A stretch of DNA of 49,227 bases from Xanthobacteraceae bacterium (lineage in GTDB: Bacteria > Pseudomonadota > Alphaproteobacteria > Rhizobiales > Xanthobacteraceae). How positions within the stretch are numbered: position 1 is the first letter of the stretch; each line of letters begins with the position of its first letter. The notes under the pieces were generated by a model, which was not told the DNA's origin, made no database searches, and worked only from the letters and a program-made list of their open reading frames with translations. The translations under genes and the position numbers were made by a program. Shown in pieces: positions 1-9,200 of the stretch. Location: positions 1 to 49,227 of the forward strand of contig JASHPW010000054.1 of assembly GCA_030037895.1 (NCBI GenBank), given 5' to 3'.

Positions 1-296
1 TTCGCGGTCGCGGCGCCCTTCCCCGCGGCCGCGGCAACGGTCTTCGGATCCTCGCCCTCCTGCGCGATCACGGCGATGAGCTGATGGATCGGCACGTCGT
101 TGGTGCCTTCCGGCACCACGATCTTTGCCATGACGCCGTCGTCGACGGCCTCGTATTCCATGGTCGCCTTGTCGGTCTCGATCTCGGCGATGACGTCGCC
201 GGTCTTGACCGTGTCGCCTTCCTTCTTCAGCCATTTGGCGAGGTTGCCCTTTTCCATCGTGGGCGACAGCGCCGGCATGAGGATGTTGATGGGCAT
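1..296 (-). CDS. pdhC: Dihydrolipoamide acetyltransferase (pyruvate dehydrogenase E2), N-terminal part
   Basis: The gene starts at 296 and runs off the left edge, so only about 98 residues are visible. They form a lipoyl domain: [20 protein letters not shown] at the start, then the lipoyl-lysine motif [10 protein letters not shown] near residue 43, then an alanine-rich linker beginning at the window edge. E2 moves acetyl groups from E1 to CoA in the pyruvate dehydrogenase complex. The domain is very similar to the one fused to the N-terminus of PdhB in this operon, but this copy begins a separate protein. It lies 9 bases after the GFA-fold gene and downstream of pdhA and pdhB on the same strand, so co-transcription is likely. 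The catalytic acyltransferase domain is not in the window. The E2 identity rests on the lipoyl domain plus operon position. Confidence 0.9.
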   Translation of the reverse strand, partial: MPINILMPALSPTMEKGNLAKWLKKEGDTVKTGDVIAEIETDKATMEYEAVDDGVMAKIVVPEGTNDVPIHQLIAVIAQEGEDPKTVAAAAGKGAATA

Positions 297-305
297 GGCA
301 GTTTT

Positions 306-737
306 TCAGGCCGCGGCGCGCTCGACGACTTCGACCGGCGTCCAGAGCTTGCGCCTGCGCTCGCGGCGCGAATCGGATGTTTCGTGATCGAGATTGACGG
401 GCGCGGCCTCGCGCGCCGCGAGTTCAGGAACGGCGACGCCAACCACATTCAAGGTCGCCCGTTCGTTGCCGCCCTCCCGGCTCATGGCCGCGACATAGGA
501 GCCACAACCGCGGCACAAGATGAAATCCGTGACGCGCATGCCGAACCGATAGCGCTCGATCGCGCCGTTATCCGCGAGGATCGTGAGCTTTCCGTTGGGG
601 TCGCTGGTGGTCTTGGCGCCGTGCCGACGGCAGAACGAACAATCGCAGGCCCGCAACGGCAAATCGGACGCGGCCTGCGCGGTCGCGAACTCGACCTCGA
701 TGCGCCTGCAATGACAGGTTCCGCGCAGGATCGTCAC
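306..737 (-). CDS. GFA-fold (CENP-V/glutathione-dependent formaldehyde-activating type) zinc protein
   Basis: This 143-residue protein carries the cysteine pattern of the GFA family: C8 and C10 (GTCHC), C31, C33 and C36 (CDCSFC) and C75 and C78 (CRGCG). In this family the cysteines bind structural and catalytic-site zinc. I chose the GTG start at 737 because GAGGAGAAC stands immediately before it and the GFA domain begins at residue 5. An in-frame upstream start at 824 would add a 29-residue arginine-rich extension lying inside pdhB. The gene is 7 bases behind pdhB and 9 bases before pdhC, so it lies inside the pyruvate dehydrogenase operon. True glutathione-dependent formaldehyde activity is shown for few family members, so the substrate is unknown. 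A role linked to the complex is only suggested by position. Confidence 0.83.
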   Translation of the reverse strand: MTILRGTCHCRRIEVEFATAQAASDLPLRACDCSFCRRHGAKTTSDPNGKLTILADNGAIERYRFGMRVTDFILCRGCGSYVAAMSREGGNERATLNVVGVAVPELAAREAAPVNLDHETSDSRRERRRKLWTPVEVVERAAA

Positions 738-744
738 GTTCTCC

Positions 745-2181
745 TCATCGATAGAGCACCGCCTTCGCCGCCGCGACGACTTCGGCGACCGACGGCAGCG
801 CGAGCTTTTCCAAATTCGCCGCATAGGGCATGGGCACGTCCTTGCCGGTCACCCGCGTCACCGGCGCATCGAGGTAGTCGAACGCTTCCTCCATCATGCG
901 CGCGGCGATCTCGGCGCCGACGCCCGATTGCCGCCAACCCTCCTCCACTGTCACGAGGCGCGCGGTTTTCTTCACCGACTCGATGATGGTGTCCACGTCC
1001 ATCGGCTTGAGCGTGCGCAGGTCGATTACCTCGGCGGAAATGTTCTGCTTGGCGAGATCGTCCGCGGCCTTGAGCGCGTAGGTCATGCCGATCGACCAGG
1101 CGACGATGGTCACGTCGCTGCCGGCGCGCACGACGCGCGCGCGGCCGATCGGCAGCACGTAATCGTCGAGCTTCGGCACCGGCGAGGAGACGCCGTAGAG
1201 GATCTCGTTCTCGAGGAAGATCACCGGATTGGGATCGCGGATCGCGGCCTTGAGCAGGCCCTTGGCGTCGGCCGCGGTCGAAGGCGCGATCACTTTGAGG
1301 CCGGGGACGTGCGAGTACCAGGAGGAATAATCCTGGCTGTGCTGGGCGGCGACCCGTGCGGCGGCCCCGTTCGGTCCGCGAAAGACGATTGCGACATCGA
1401 CTTGGCCACCGGACATGTAGCGCGTCTTCGCCGCCGAGTTGATGAGATGGTCCATGGCCTGCATGGCGAAATTGAAGGTCATGAACTCGACGACCGGCTT
1501 TAATCCGGCGAGCGCGGCACCGACTCCGAGCCCGGTGAAAGCATGCTCGGTGATCGGCGTGTCGATGACGCGCCGCGCGCCGAACTCCTGCAACAGGCCC
1601 TGCGTCACCTTGTAAGCGCCCTGATATTCGGCGACCTCCTCGCCGATGACGAACACATCGGCGTCGCGGCGCATTTCCTCGGCCATGGCGTCGCGCAATG
1701 CCTCGCGCATGGTCATGGTGACCATCTCAGTGCCTTGGGGCACGTCGGGCTCGGCAAGTGGCGGACGCGCCGGCGGTGGCGGTGCCGGCGACGCTGGCCG
1801 CGCGCCGGCGCCGGTTTGCTGCTGCGCCGGCGACGCCTCCTCCCTCCCCTTTTCCGCAAGCGGAGAAGAGGGCGCAGGAGCGGCCGCTGCGGCGCGTGAC
1901 GGCGCCGACTTGCCGTCCTTGAGCGCAGCCGCGTCCTCCCCTTCGGCGAGGATCATAGCGATCGGGGTATTGACGGCGACATCGTTGGTGCCTTCCGGCA
2001 CCAGGATCCGGCCCAGAGTGCCGTCGTCGATGGCTTCGACCTCCATGGTCGCCTTGTCGGTCTCGATCTCGGCGATGACGTCGCCGGTCCTGATCGGGTC
2101 GCCTTCCTTCTTGAGCCATTTGGCGAGGTTGCCCTTCTCCATCGTCGGCGACAGCGCGGGCATGAGAAGCTGAATCGGCAT
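745..2181 (-). CDS. pdhB: Pyruvate dehydrogenase E1 component subunit beta with N-terminal lipoyl domain
   Basis: The product has 478 residues. It begins with a lipoyl domain (residues 1-80, lipoyl lysine K43 in ETDKATMEV), then an alanine/proline-rich linker (about 90-150), then the E1-beta transketolase-like domain (about 155-478) starting at [19 protein letters not shown]1-beta pairs with PdhA to form the thiamine-diphosphate enzyme that decarboxylates pyruvate and acetylates lipoyl groups. Fusion of a lipoyl domain to E1-beta is a known alphaproteobacterial arrangement and accounts for the extra length over a usual E1-beta of about 330 residues. The gene follows pdhA by 80 bases. The linker contains a stretch (residues about 104-118, [15 protein letters not shown]) encoded by a palindromic repeat of the type seen between genes elsewhere in the window. 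Confidence 0.97.
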   Translation of the reverse strand: MPIQLLMPALSPTMEKGNLAKWLKKEGDPIRTGDVIAEIETDKATMEVEAIDDGTLGRILVPEGTNDVAVNTPIAMILAEGEDAAALKDGKSAPSRAAAAAPAPSSPLAEKGREEASPAQQQTGAGARPASPAPPPPARPPLAEPDVPQGTEMVTMTMREALRDAMAEEMRRDADVFVIGEEVAEYQGAYKVTQGLLQEFGARRVIDTPITEHAFTGLGVGAALAGLKPVVEFMTFNFAMQAMDHLINSAAKTRYMSGGQVDVAIVFRGPNGAAARVAAQHSQDYSSWYSHVPGLKVIAPSTAADAKGLLKAAIRDPNPVIFLENEILYGVSSPVPKLDDYVLPIGRARVVRAGSDVTIVAWSIGMTYALKAADDLAKQNISAEVIDLRTLKPMDVDTIIESVKKTARLVTVEEGWRQSGVGAEIAARMMEEAFDYLDAPVTRVTGKDVPMPYAANLEKLALPSVAEVVAAAKAVLYR

Positions 2182-2261
2182 AGCGGGCTAACTCGTCGAT
2201 CATCATACGCAAAGAAACGGCGGCGAGGATCGCGGGCGCCGGCGCGCGAGCGTGGTCGCTC

Positions 2262-3314
2262 TCACCGGTACACGTCCGTATAAAGTTCCGCGGGATCGGG
2301 CTCGGCGTCGTTAGTCGCGAATTCGGAGGCCTCGTTGATGATCGCGCGCACCGCAGCATCGATCTTCTTCAATTCGTCTTCGCTCGTCCATTTCCTGGCC
2401 AGGAGCCGCGCGCGCACCTGCTCGATCGGATCGTGCTCGGTGCGCACCCTGTCGACTTCCTCCTTGGTCCGGTATTTGGCCGGATCGGACATCGAATGGC
2501 CGCGATAGCGGTAGGTCAGCATTTCGAGGATGATCGGGCCTTTGCCGGCGCGGCACCAAGCGATCGCCTCATCGCCCGCCGCCTTGACCGCGCGCACGTC
2601 CATGCCGTCGACCCGGCTTCCCGGAATGTTGAAGGAGGTCCCGCGCCTGGAAAGGTCGCTCTGCGCCGAGGAGCGCGACACCGAAGTCCCCATGGCGTAG
2701 CGGTTGTTCTCGATGATGTAGACCACCGGCAGCTTCCACAGCTCCGCCATGTTGAAGCTCTCGTAGACCTGACCCTGGTTCGCCGCGCCGTCGCCGAAAA
2801 AGGTCAGGCAGACGCTGTTGCTGCCGCGATATTTGTCGGCGAAAGCCAGGCCGGTGCCGATCGGAACCGGGGCGCCGACGATGCCGTGCCCGCCGAAAAA
2901 ATTCTTCTCGCGGGAGAACATGTGCATCGAGCCGCCCTTGCCCTTGGCATAGCCGCCGCGCCGACCGGCGAGTTCCGCCATCACGCCCCTCGGGTCCATG
3001 CCGCAGGCGAGCATGTGGCCGTGATCGCGGTAGCCGGTGATCATCTGGTCGCCGTCCTGCTTCGCCATCTTCATGCCGACGACGACCGCTTCCTGGCCGA
3101 TATAGAGGTGGCAGAATCCGCCGATCAGCCCCATGCCGTACATCTGTCCGGCCTTTTCCTCGAAACGCCGGATCAGGAGCATCTGGCGCAGCGCCTGAAA
3201 CTCCTCCTCCTTGGTGAATTCCGCGATCGGGCCGGGATGCGCCGCTGCCTCGGCTGCAAGGTGCCGTTCGTCCGCGATTTGATCGACTTGCTTCGTCCTG
3301 GCGACCGCCATCAT
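2262..3314 (-). CDS. pdhA: Pyruvate dehydrogenase E1 component subunit alpha
   Basis: This 350-residue protein has the thiamine diphosphate motif from GDG at 174-176 to NN at 203-204, and the active-site region YRYRGHSMSDPAKYR near residue 270. It is the alpha subunit of the E1 enzyme that oxidatively decarboxylates pyruvate to acetyl groups on lipoate. Length and sequence fit the alphaproteobacterial PdhA family. The start MMAVARTKQ has two adjacent ATG codons, so the true start may be one codon later. It is the first pdh gene of a minus-strand operon pdhA-pdhB-GFA-pdhC and lies 105 bases downstream of ftsB. Confidence 0.97.
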   Translation of the reverse strand: MMAVARTKQVDQIADERHLAAEAAAHPGPIAEFTKEEEFQALRQMLLIRRFEEKAGQMYGMGLIGGFCHLYIGQEAVVVGMKMAKQDGDQMITGYRDHGHMLACGMDPRGVMAELAGRRGGYAKGKGGSMHMFSREKNFFGGHGIVGAPVPIGTGLAFADKYRGSNSVCLTFFGDGAANQGQVYESFNMAELWKLPVVYIIENNRYAMGTSVSRSSAQSDLSRRGTSFNIPGSRVDGMDVRAVKAAGDEAIAWCRAGKGPIILEMLTYRYRGHSMSDPAKYRTKEEVDRVRTEHDPIEQVRARLLARKWTSEDELKKIDAAVRAIINEASEFATNDAEPDPAELYTDVYR

Positions 3315-3419
3315 CGTCCTCGGGGCATTCCCGACGTCCTTGCCATAGCGGAAATCGCCTGCTTGCGGAAGTCAACGCGGGGGTCGGCTGCGCCGACGGC
3401 CAAATCCTTGGCCGCGAAA

Positions 3420-3785
3420 TTATTTTGGGAAGGCGGGCGATGAGTTCAAGGCCCGCCCTCCGGCGGACGCCGGGGCCTCGATCATCAACGTCAAATCGTT
3501 GGGATGGACGTAATCGAGCAGCGCGCGCGCGCGTTCATCGAGCATATCGGGATCAAGGTTGCCGGGGCGCAGCAGGGCGATGCGGCGTTCCCATTGCGCG
3601 CGCGCGACGTTAAGTCGGGCGCGCTCGGCGGAGAGCGCGGCGATCTGCCGGTCGATGTCCTGCTTGGCCTTGAGGCCATGATTGCCGCTGAACGCATTGA
3701 CGCCGAAATAACCGATGAGCAAGGCCGCCATGACGTAGAGGCCGAGCGCGGTGAGGATTGAGCGCAGACGTTTGCGGGTGACCAT
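3420..3785 (-). CDS. ftsB: Septum formation initiator FtsB/DivIC family protein
   Basis: This 121-residue protein has one short cytoplasmic arm, a transmembrane helix at about residues 12-30 (LGLYVMAALLIGYFGVNAF) and a coiled coil at about 37-70 (KQDIDRQIAALSAERARLN). That is the layout of FtsB/DivIC, bitopic divisome proteins that bridge FtsL and FtsQ in the inner membrane. The conserved tail feature DMLDERARALLDYVHPND is present. Its place between the enolase region and pdhA is the usual alphaproteobacterial setting for this gene. Family assignment is firm. Calling it ftsB rather than divIC is convention. Confidence 0.88.
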   Translation of the reverse strand: MVTRKRLRSILTALGLYVMAALLIGYFGVNAFSGNHGLKAKQDIDRQIAALSAERARLNVARAQWERRIALLRPGNLDPDMLDERARALLDYVHPNDLTLMIEAPASAGGRALNSSPAFPK

Positions 3786-3879
3786 GCCGCAACCATGCGA
3801 GAGCGCGGCTTAAGGCGGAATTAATGACAGGCGTTCGTCTTCCGGGCCGCGGGCGAAGGCCGCCTTGGAACGACGCACG

Positions 3880-4686
3880 TCACCGCAAGCGGTTGCGGGA
3901 TTCGCTGAGGATGAAATTGCCCAAACGCTTACCGCGGTTGCGCAGGTAGCGCAGCAACCCGGCATCGACGAAGTAGGTCAGGAGAATGCTGTCGCGCGTG
4001 TCGACCTCGGCGCCGACCGGATCGGCCGAATGCCAGGTGTCGTCGCCGACCGCGAAGGCGTAGCCGCTGTTGGGCGCAAACGCCATCTGCTTCGTCTTCA
4101 CCAGCGAGCCGTCGGGGCGCTTGTCGTGAAAGATGGTGCCGATATGCGCGGTCGAACGGTCGCGCGGCAGATAGAGCTGCACGGTGATGCCCTTCCATCT
4201 GGTGTCGGTGTGCGGCGTGATCAGGTAACCGGGAATATCGCGCGTGAGCACCGGGATCGGAAACATGCTGACCTTGGCGTAGCCGGGGCCGAAGCGGCGC
4301 GCGAGCGCCGGCGCCAGCCGCCGCATGAAGGCGTCGCGCACCGCAAGCGAGCACAGCGCGCGGCCGACGACATCCCATACCGCGCGTTTTTCCGGCTTGA
4401 AATGCCGGATGTATTCCGGAAACAGATCGATCTTCACCCGCGTATGCGTGCCGTCGGGGAGGTCGTTGGCCCTGCTGCGGCCGTGCATCGGCCGATAATC
4501 CGCCGCCGCCGGCATGTTGGCGAGGATGGCCGCGTAAACGTCGTCGGGAAACACGCGGTCGAGCACGAGGTGATAAAACGGCGCCTCCGAGGCCGCCGCC
4601 GCCTCCACGGAAGCGGCGACGAAATCGCGCAGTCGCTCGACGGCGAGGCTGCGGCCGCCCGCCTTCCATTCAAGCGTCTGATCCAT
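3880..4686 (-). CDS. 2-oxoglutarate/Fe(II)-dependent oxygenase-like protein
   Basis: The 268-residue product has the iron-binding facial triad expected of the superfamily: H159 and D161 (TPHTDTRWKG), H219 (DDTWHSADP) and R231 (DTRDSILLTYF), which would bind 2-oxoglutarate. The region between is rich in beta strands, as in the double-stranded beta-helix fold. The substrate cannot be read from the sequence. Members of this group near polysaccharide genes are often annotated as hydroxylases of unknown target. It lies between enolase and ftsB on the same strand, 127 bases after the enolase start side and 94 bases before ftsB, so it may be transcribed separately from both. Start at 4686 (MDQTLEWKAGG). 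Confidence 0.75.
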   Translation of the reverse strand: MDQTLEWKAGGRSLAVERLRDFVAASVEAAAASEAPFYHLVLDRVFPDDVYAAILANMPAAADYRPMHGRSRANDLPDGTHTRVKIDLFPEYIRHFKPEKRAVWDVVGRALCSLAVRDAFMRRLAPALARRFGPGYAKVSMFPIPVLTRDIPGYLITPHTDTRWKGITVQLYLPRDRSTAHIGTIFHDKRPDGSLVKTKQMAFAPNSGYAFAVGDDTWHSADPVGAEVDTRDSILLTYFVDAGLLRYLRNRGKRLGNFILSESRNRLR

Positions 4687-4813
4687 TGCCGATCACGCGC
4701 GTCCGCCGCCTCCGCGGTTCCATCGAAGCTGCCGTATAGCTCCGATGGCCGCCCCCCGACAAGGGAGCGGCGATGCGCCATCAAGAATCCGGAGCGCAAT
4801 CCGATTTAATGTT

Positions 4814-6145
<1,332 letters not shown>

Positions 6146-6252
6146 CTACAGGCCGGCGAGCCTCTTGTCATGTCGGTGTGGGAGGTGCGGTGAGCCTGCC
6201 ATCGAGCGGCCAAGGGCCGGGCCCGTTGGCCGACCCCCTCCCCGGCAGAAGC

Positions 6253-9200
6253 TCACCACGTATAGCGGAGCGTGCCGGAGCCGGCATAGATCTGCGAGCC
6301 GGGGGCGAACTCGCCGTCGAACTTGGCGAGCAGCGACACGTGCGCAGTGATGTAAAGTTCGGCGCCAATCGAGGTCAGCGCCGAGTTCGGCGGCAGCGGC
6401 GCGCCGTTGACCACGAAGCTCGAGCCGGGAAGCGACTCGAACGCCGCGTCGAGCGCCGGGTTGCTGATCCAGTCATGCGCCCAGGCCAACCGCCCGCGCC
6501 AGATCAGCGGCATGCCGTCAAGCAGCGTCGGCGCGTCGAGGCGGGCGCCAAGTTCGCTGCGCACGTCCGTTGCGCTCATCGCCGCATAGGAGAGCCCGAA
6601 ATCGCTGCCGCTCACGTCGCTCTCGCTGTAGCCCGGCGTGTGGAAGCCCTGCGCCTGCACCGCCGCGTAGGGCGCAACACCAAGCGTCGGCAGCACCGCA
6701 AAGCGGTAACCGCCCTCCACTCGCCCGCCATAGCCTTGCCCGGCAAAGTTCGCGGTCAGCATGTCGCCGAGCGCGCTGCGGTTGGTCGTGAACCAGTTGT
6801 TGGTGAAGGCGAGCGCGCCGGCAAGATAGGCCGGGCCCCTATGGGTGATAGCATAGACGCCGAGCTGCAAGGCGTCGCTGCGGCCGTCGCCCAGCCCCTC
6901 GGCCAAGCCCCAATTGGTGCCGCCGCCGCCAACGGCAAAGCCCACGACCATGTCCGGGCTGACGTGATAGTCCATGCCGCCGGCAAAGCCGAAGGTCGAG
7001 GTGGTGACATTGTGCGAGCCGACCGTCGGATCGCCGGCCGTGGTGCCGCTGCCACCAAAGCTCGCGCCCCAGGCGGTCCAGCGCTGCGCGAATGACGCAG
7101 CCGGCGGCGCCGGCGGTGGATCCTGCTCGGACTCCACGATGTTGAATGGCGGCCCCGGATTCTGCACCGCCGACGCAAAGCCGAGCGCCGGCCCGTTGGC
7201 GCCGGGACCGCCGAGACCGCCGCCGATGCCGCTTCGTCCATAGACGAACGGGTCGAGCATGAGGCTGAGGAACTCGTCCATCAACTGGAAGTCGCCGAAC
7301 ACCGCATCCGCCGCCGCCTCGCCCGACAATTGCGTCAGCGCGTTGGCGAGCCGGCTGCCGGTCAGGCCGTAAAGATTCGTGAAGCTCGCCGGCAGCGTGC
7401 CGCCATTGTTGAAGTAGGTGTTGAGCCCCGTGGCCACGTTCTCTTGGTTCTCGTTGAGGCTCGTGCCCGCGCCCAGCGCGGCATCGAGGTTCAACAGCAC
7501 GTCGGTCGTGGTGTAGCTCAGGCTGGCGGTAAAGCCCGCCGGCAGATCGACGGTGGCAAGCGTCGCAAAGGTGGTGCCGCCGAGCCCGGCCGACTGCAGG
7601 ATGTCGTAAGGCTTGTTACTGATATAGGCGCCGGCGGCGAAGTTGGCCTGCACGCCGCCGGCGAGCGAGGCCGTGCCACTGACCTTGGCGCTCGTCGTCG
7701 CCGTCGGATTGAGATAGACCACGTAAAGCGCGCCGGACTGGAAGGCGAGGTTGCCGGCAATGGTCGTCGATGTGCCGGGCACGCCCGCGCTGCCGGGAGC
7801 GAAGCTGGCGCCGGACGCGATCGTGACAGTGGGCGGATCGACCGTGCCGGTGCCGGTCAGCGTTCCGCCCGCGTTCACCATGACGTTGGACGAACCGGCG
7901 ATGGAGCCTTCGACATCCAATATGCCGCCGTTGATGACGGTGGCACCGGTATAGGTGTCGGTGCCGGAGAGCGTCTCGGTGCCGGCAATAAGCGTCAGCC
8001 CGCCGCTGCCGCCGATGACGCCGGAGAACGTGCCCGAGGCGTTCGTCAGCGTCAGCGTGTTGATGCCGAGCGCCACGGTGCCGCTGCCGGCGAGGCTGGT
8101 GATGGACGTACCGCCATTGGTCAGGGCGGAAATGTCGAAGGTGCCGTTGTCGAGGACGCCGCTCGATGCGGCGATCGAGCCAGTCCCCGTGAGCGCCAGC
8201 GTGCCGGCGCTGATCGTGGTGCCCCCGGTATAGGTGTTGGTCGCGGTGAGCACCAGCGTGCCGGCGCCGTTCATGTCGAGGGTGCCCGGCGTGGCGCCGT
8301 CGGCGATGACGCCGGAGAGGGTTTGCGTCGTGCCGGCGGGCGGCGTGACGGTCGGATCGCCGGAGAGGGTGATCGGATTGGCGATGGTGAAATTGGCGCT
8401 CAGGAACGACAGCGTGGTGCCCGCCGCCATCGCCAGCGTGCCGCTGCCGAGCGCGGAATTGTTGCCGATGATGATCTCGCCAGACGACAGCGCGGTGCCG
8501 CCCGTATAAGTGTTGGCACCGGTGAGCGTCAGCGCGCCGGCGATGGTGCCAGAATTCTCCACGGTCAGGCCGCCCGCGCCGCCGATCACGCCGCCGAGCG
8601 TCGCGTCGTTGCCGTCGGTGTCGATCGTGCCGCCGCCGGCGTTGAGCGTGATGCTGCGATCGCTCGTGAACCCCGCCAGGAATTGCAGCGTGCCGCCGCC
8701 GAAGGTGAGCCCGCCCGAAGGAGCGCCGAGATTGGCGTCGGCGGAGACCGCGAGCGTGCCCTGGTTGATGGTCCACGGCGTCACCGCCGTGGTCGAGCCG
8801 GTCAGCGTCCAGGTCGAGGTGCCGGTCTTCACGTAGTATTCAAAGCCTTGGTATTGGACGTCGATCAGCGCCACGTCGAAGCTCGCGCTGCCGCTGCCGC
8901 CGAGCTGAAAGGTGTCGCTGTTGGTGCCGAGCACGTTGCCGGTGATGCTGTAGCCGGGTCCGAGGGTGAAGGTGTTGCCGGCGCCGTTGCCGAGGAGGTC
9001 CACCGCCGTGCCGCCCGAGCCGACGATCGTGCCGGAATCGAACACGCTGACCGGGCTCGAGTTTTCGACCACGATCCCTTCGACCCCGCTGATCGTGCCG
9101 GTGTTGGTGATGCCGCCGGCGAAATTCGTGACGCTAAGGACGACAATGCCGTTGCCTCCCGCCGCGATCGTGCCGGAATTGCTGATGCCGCCGGAAAAAT

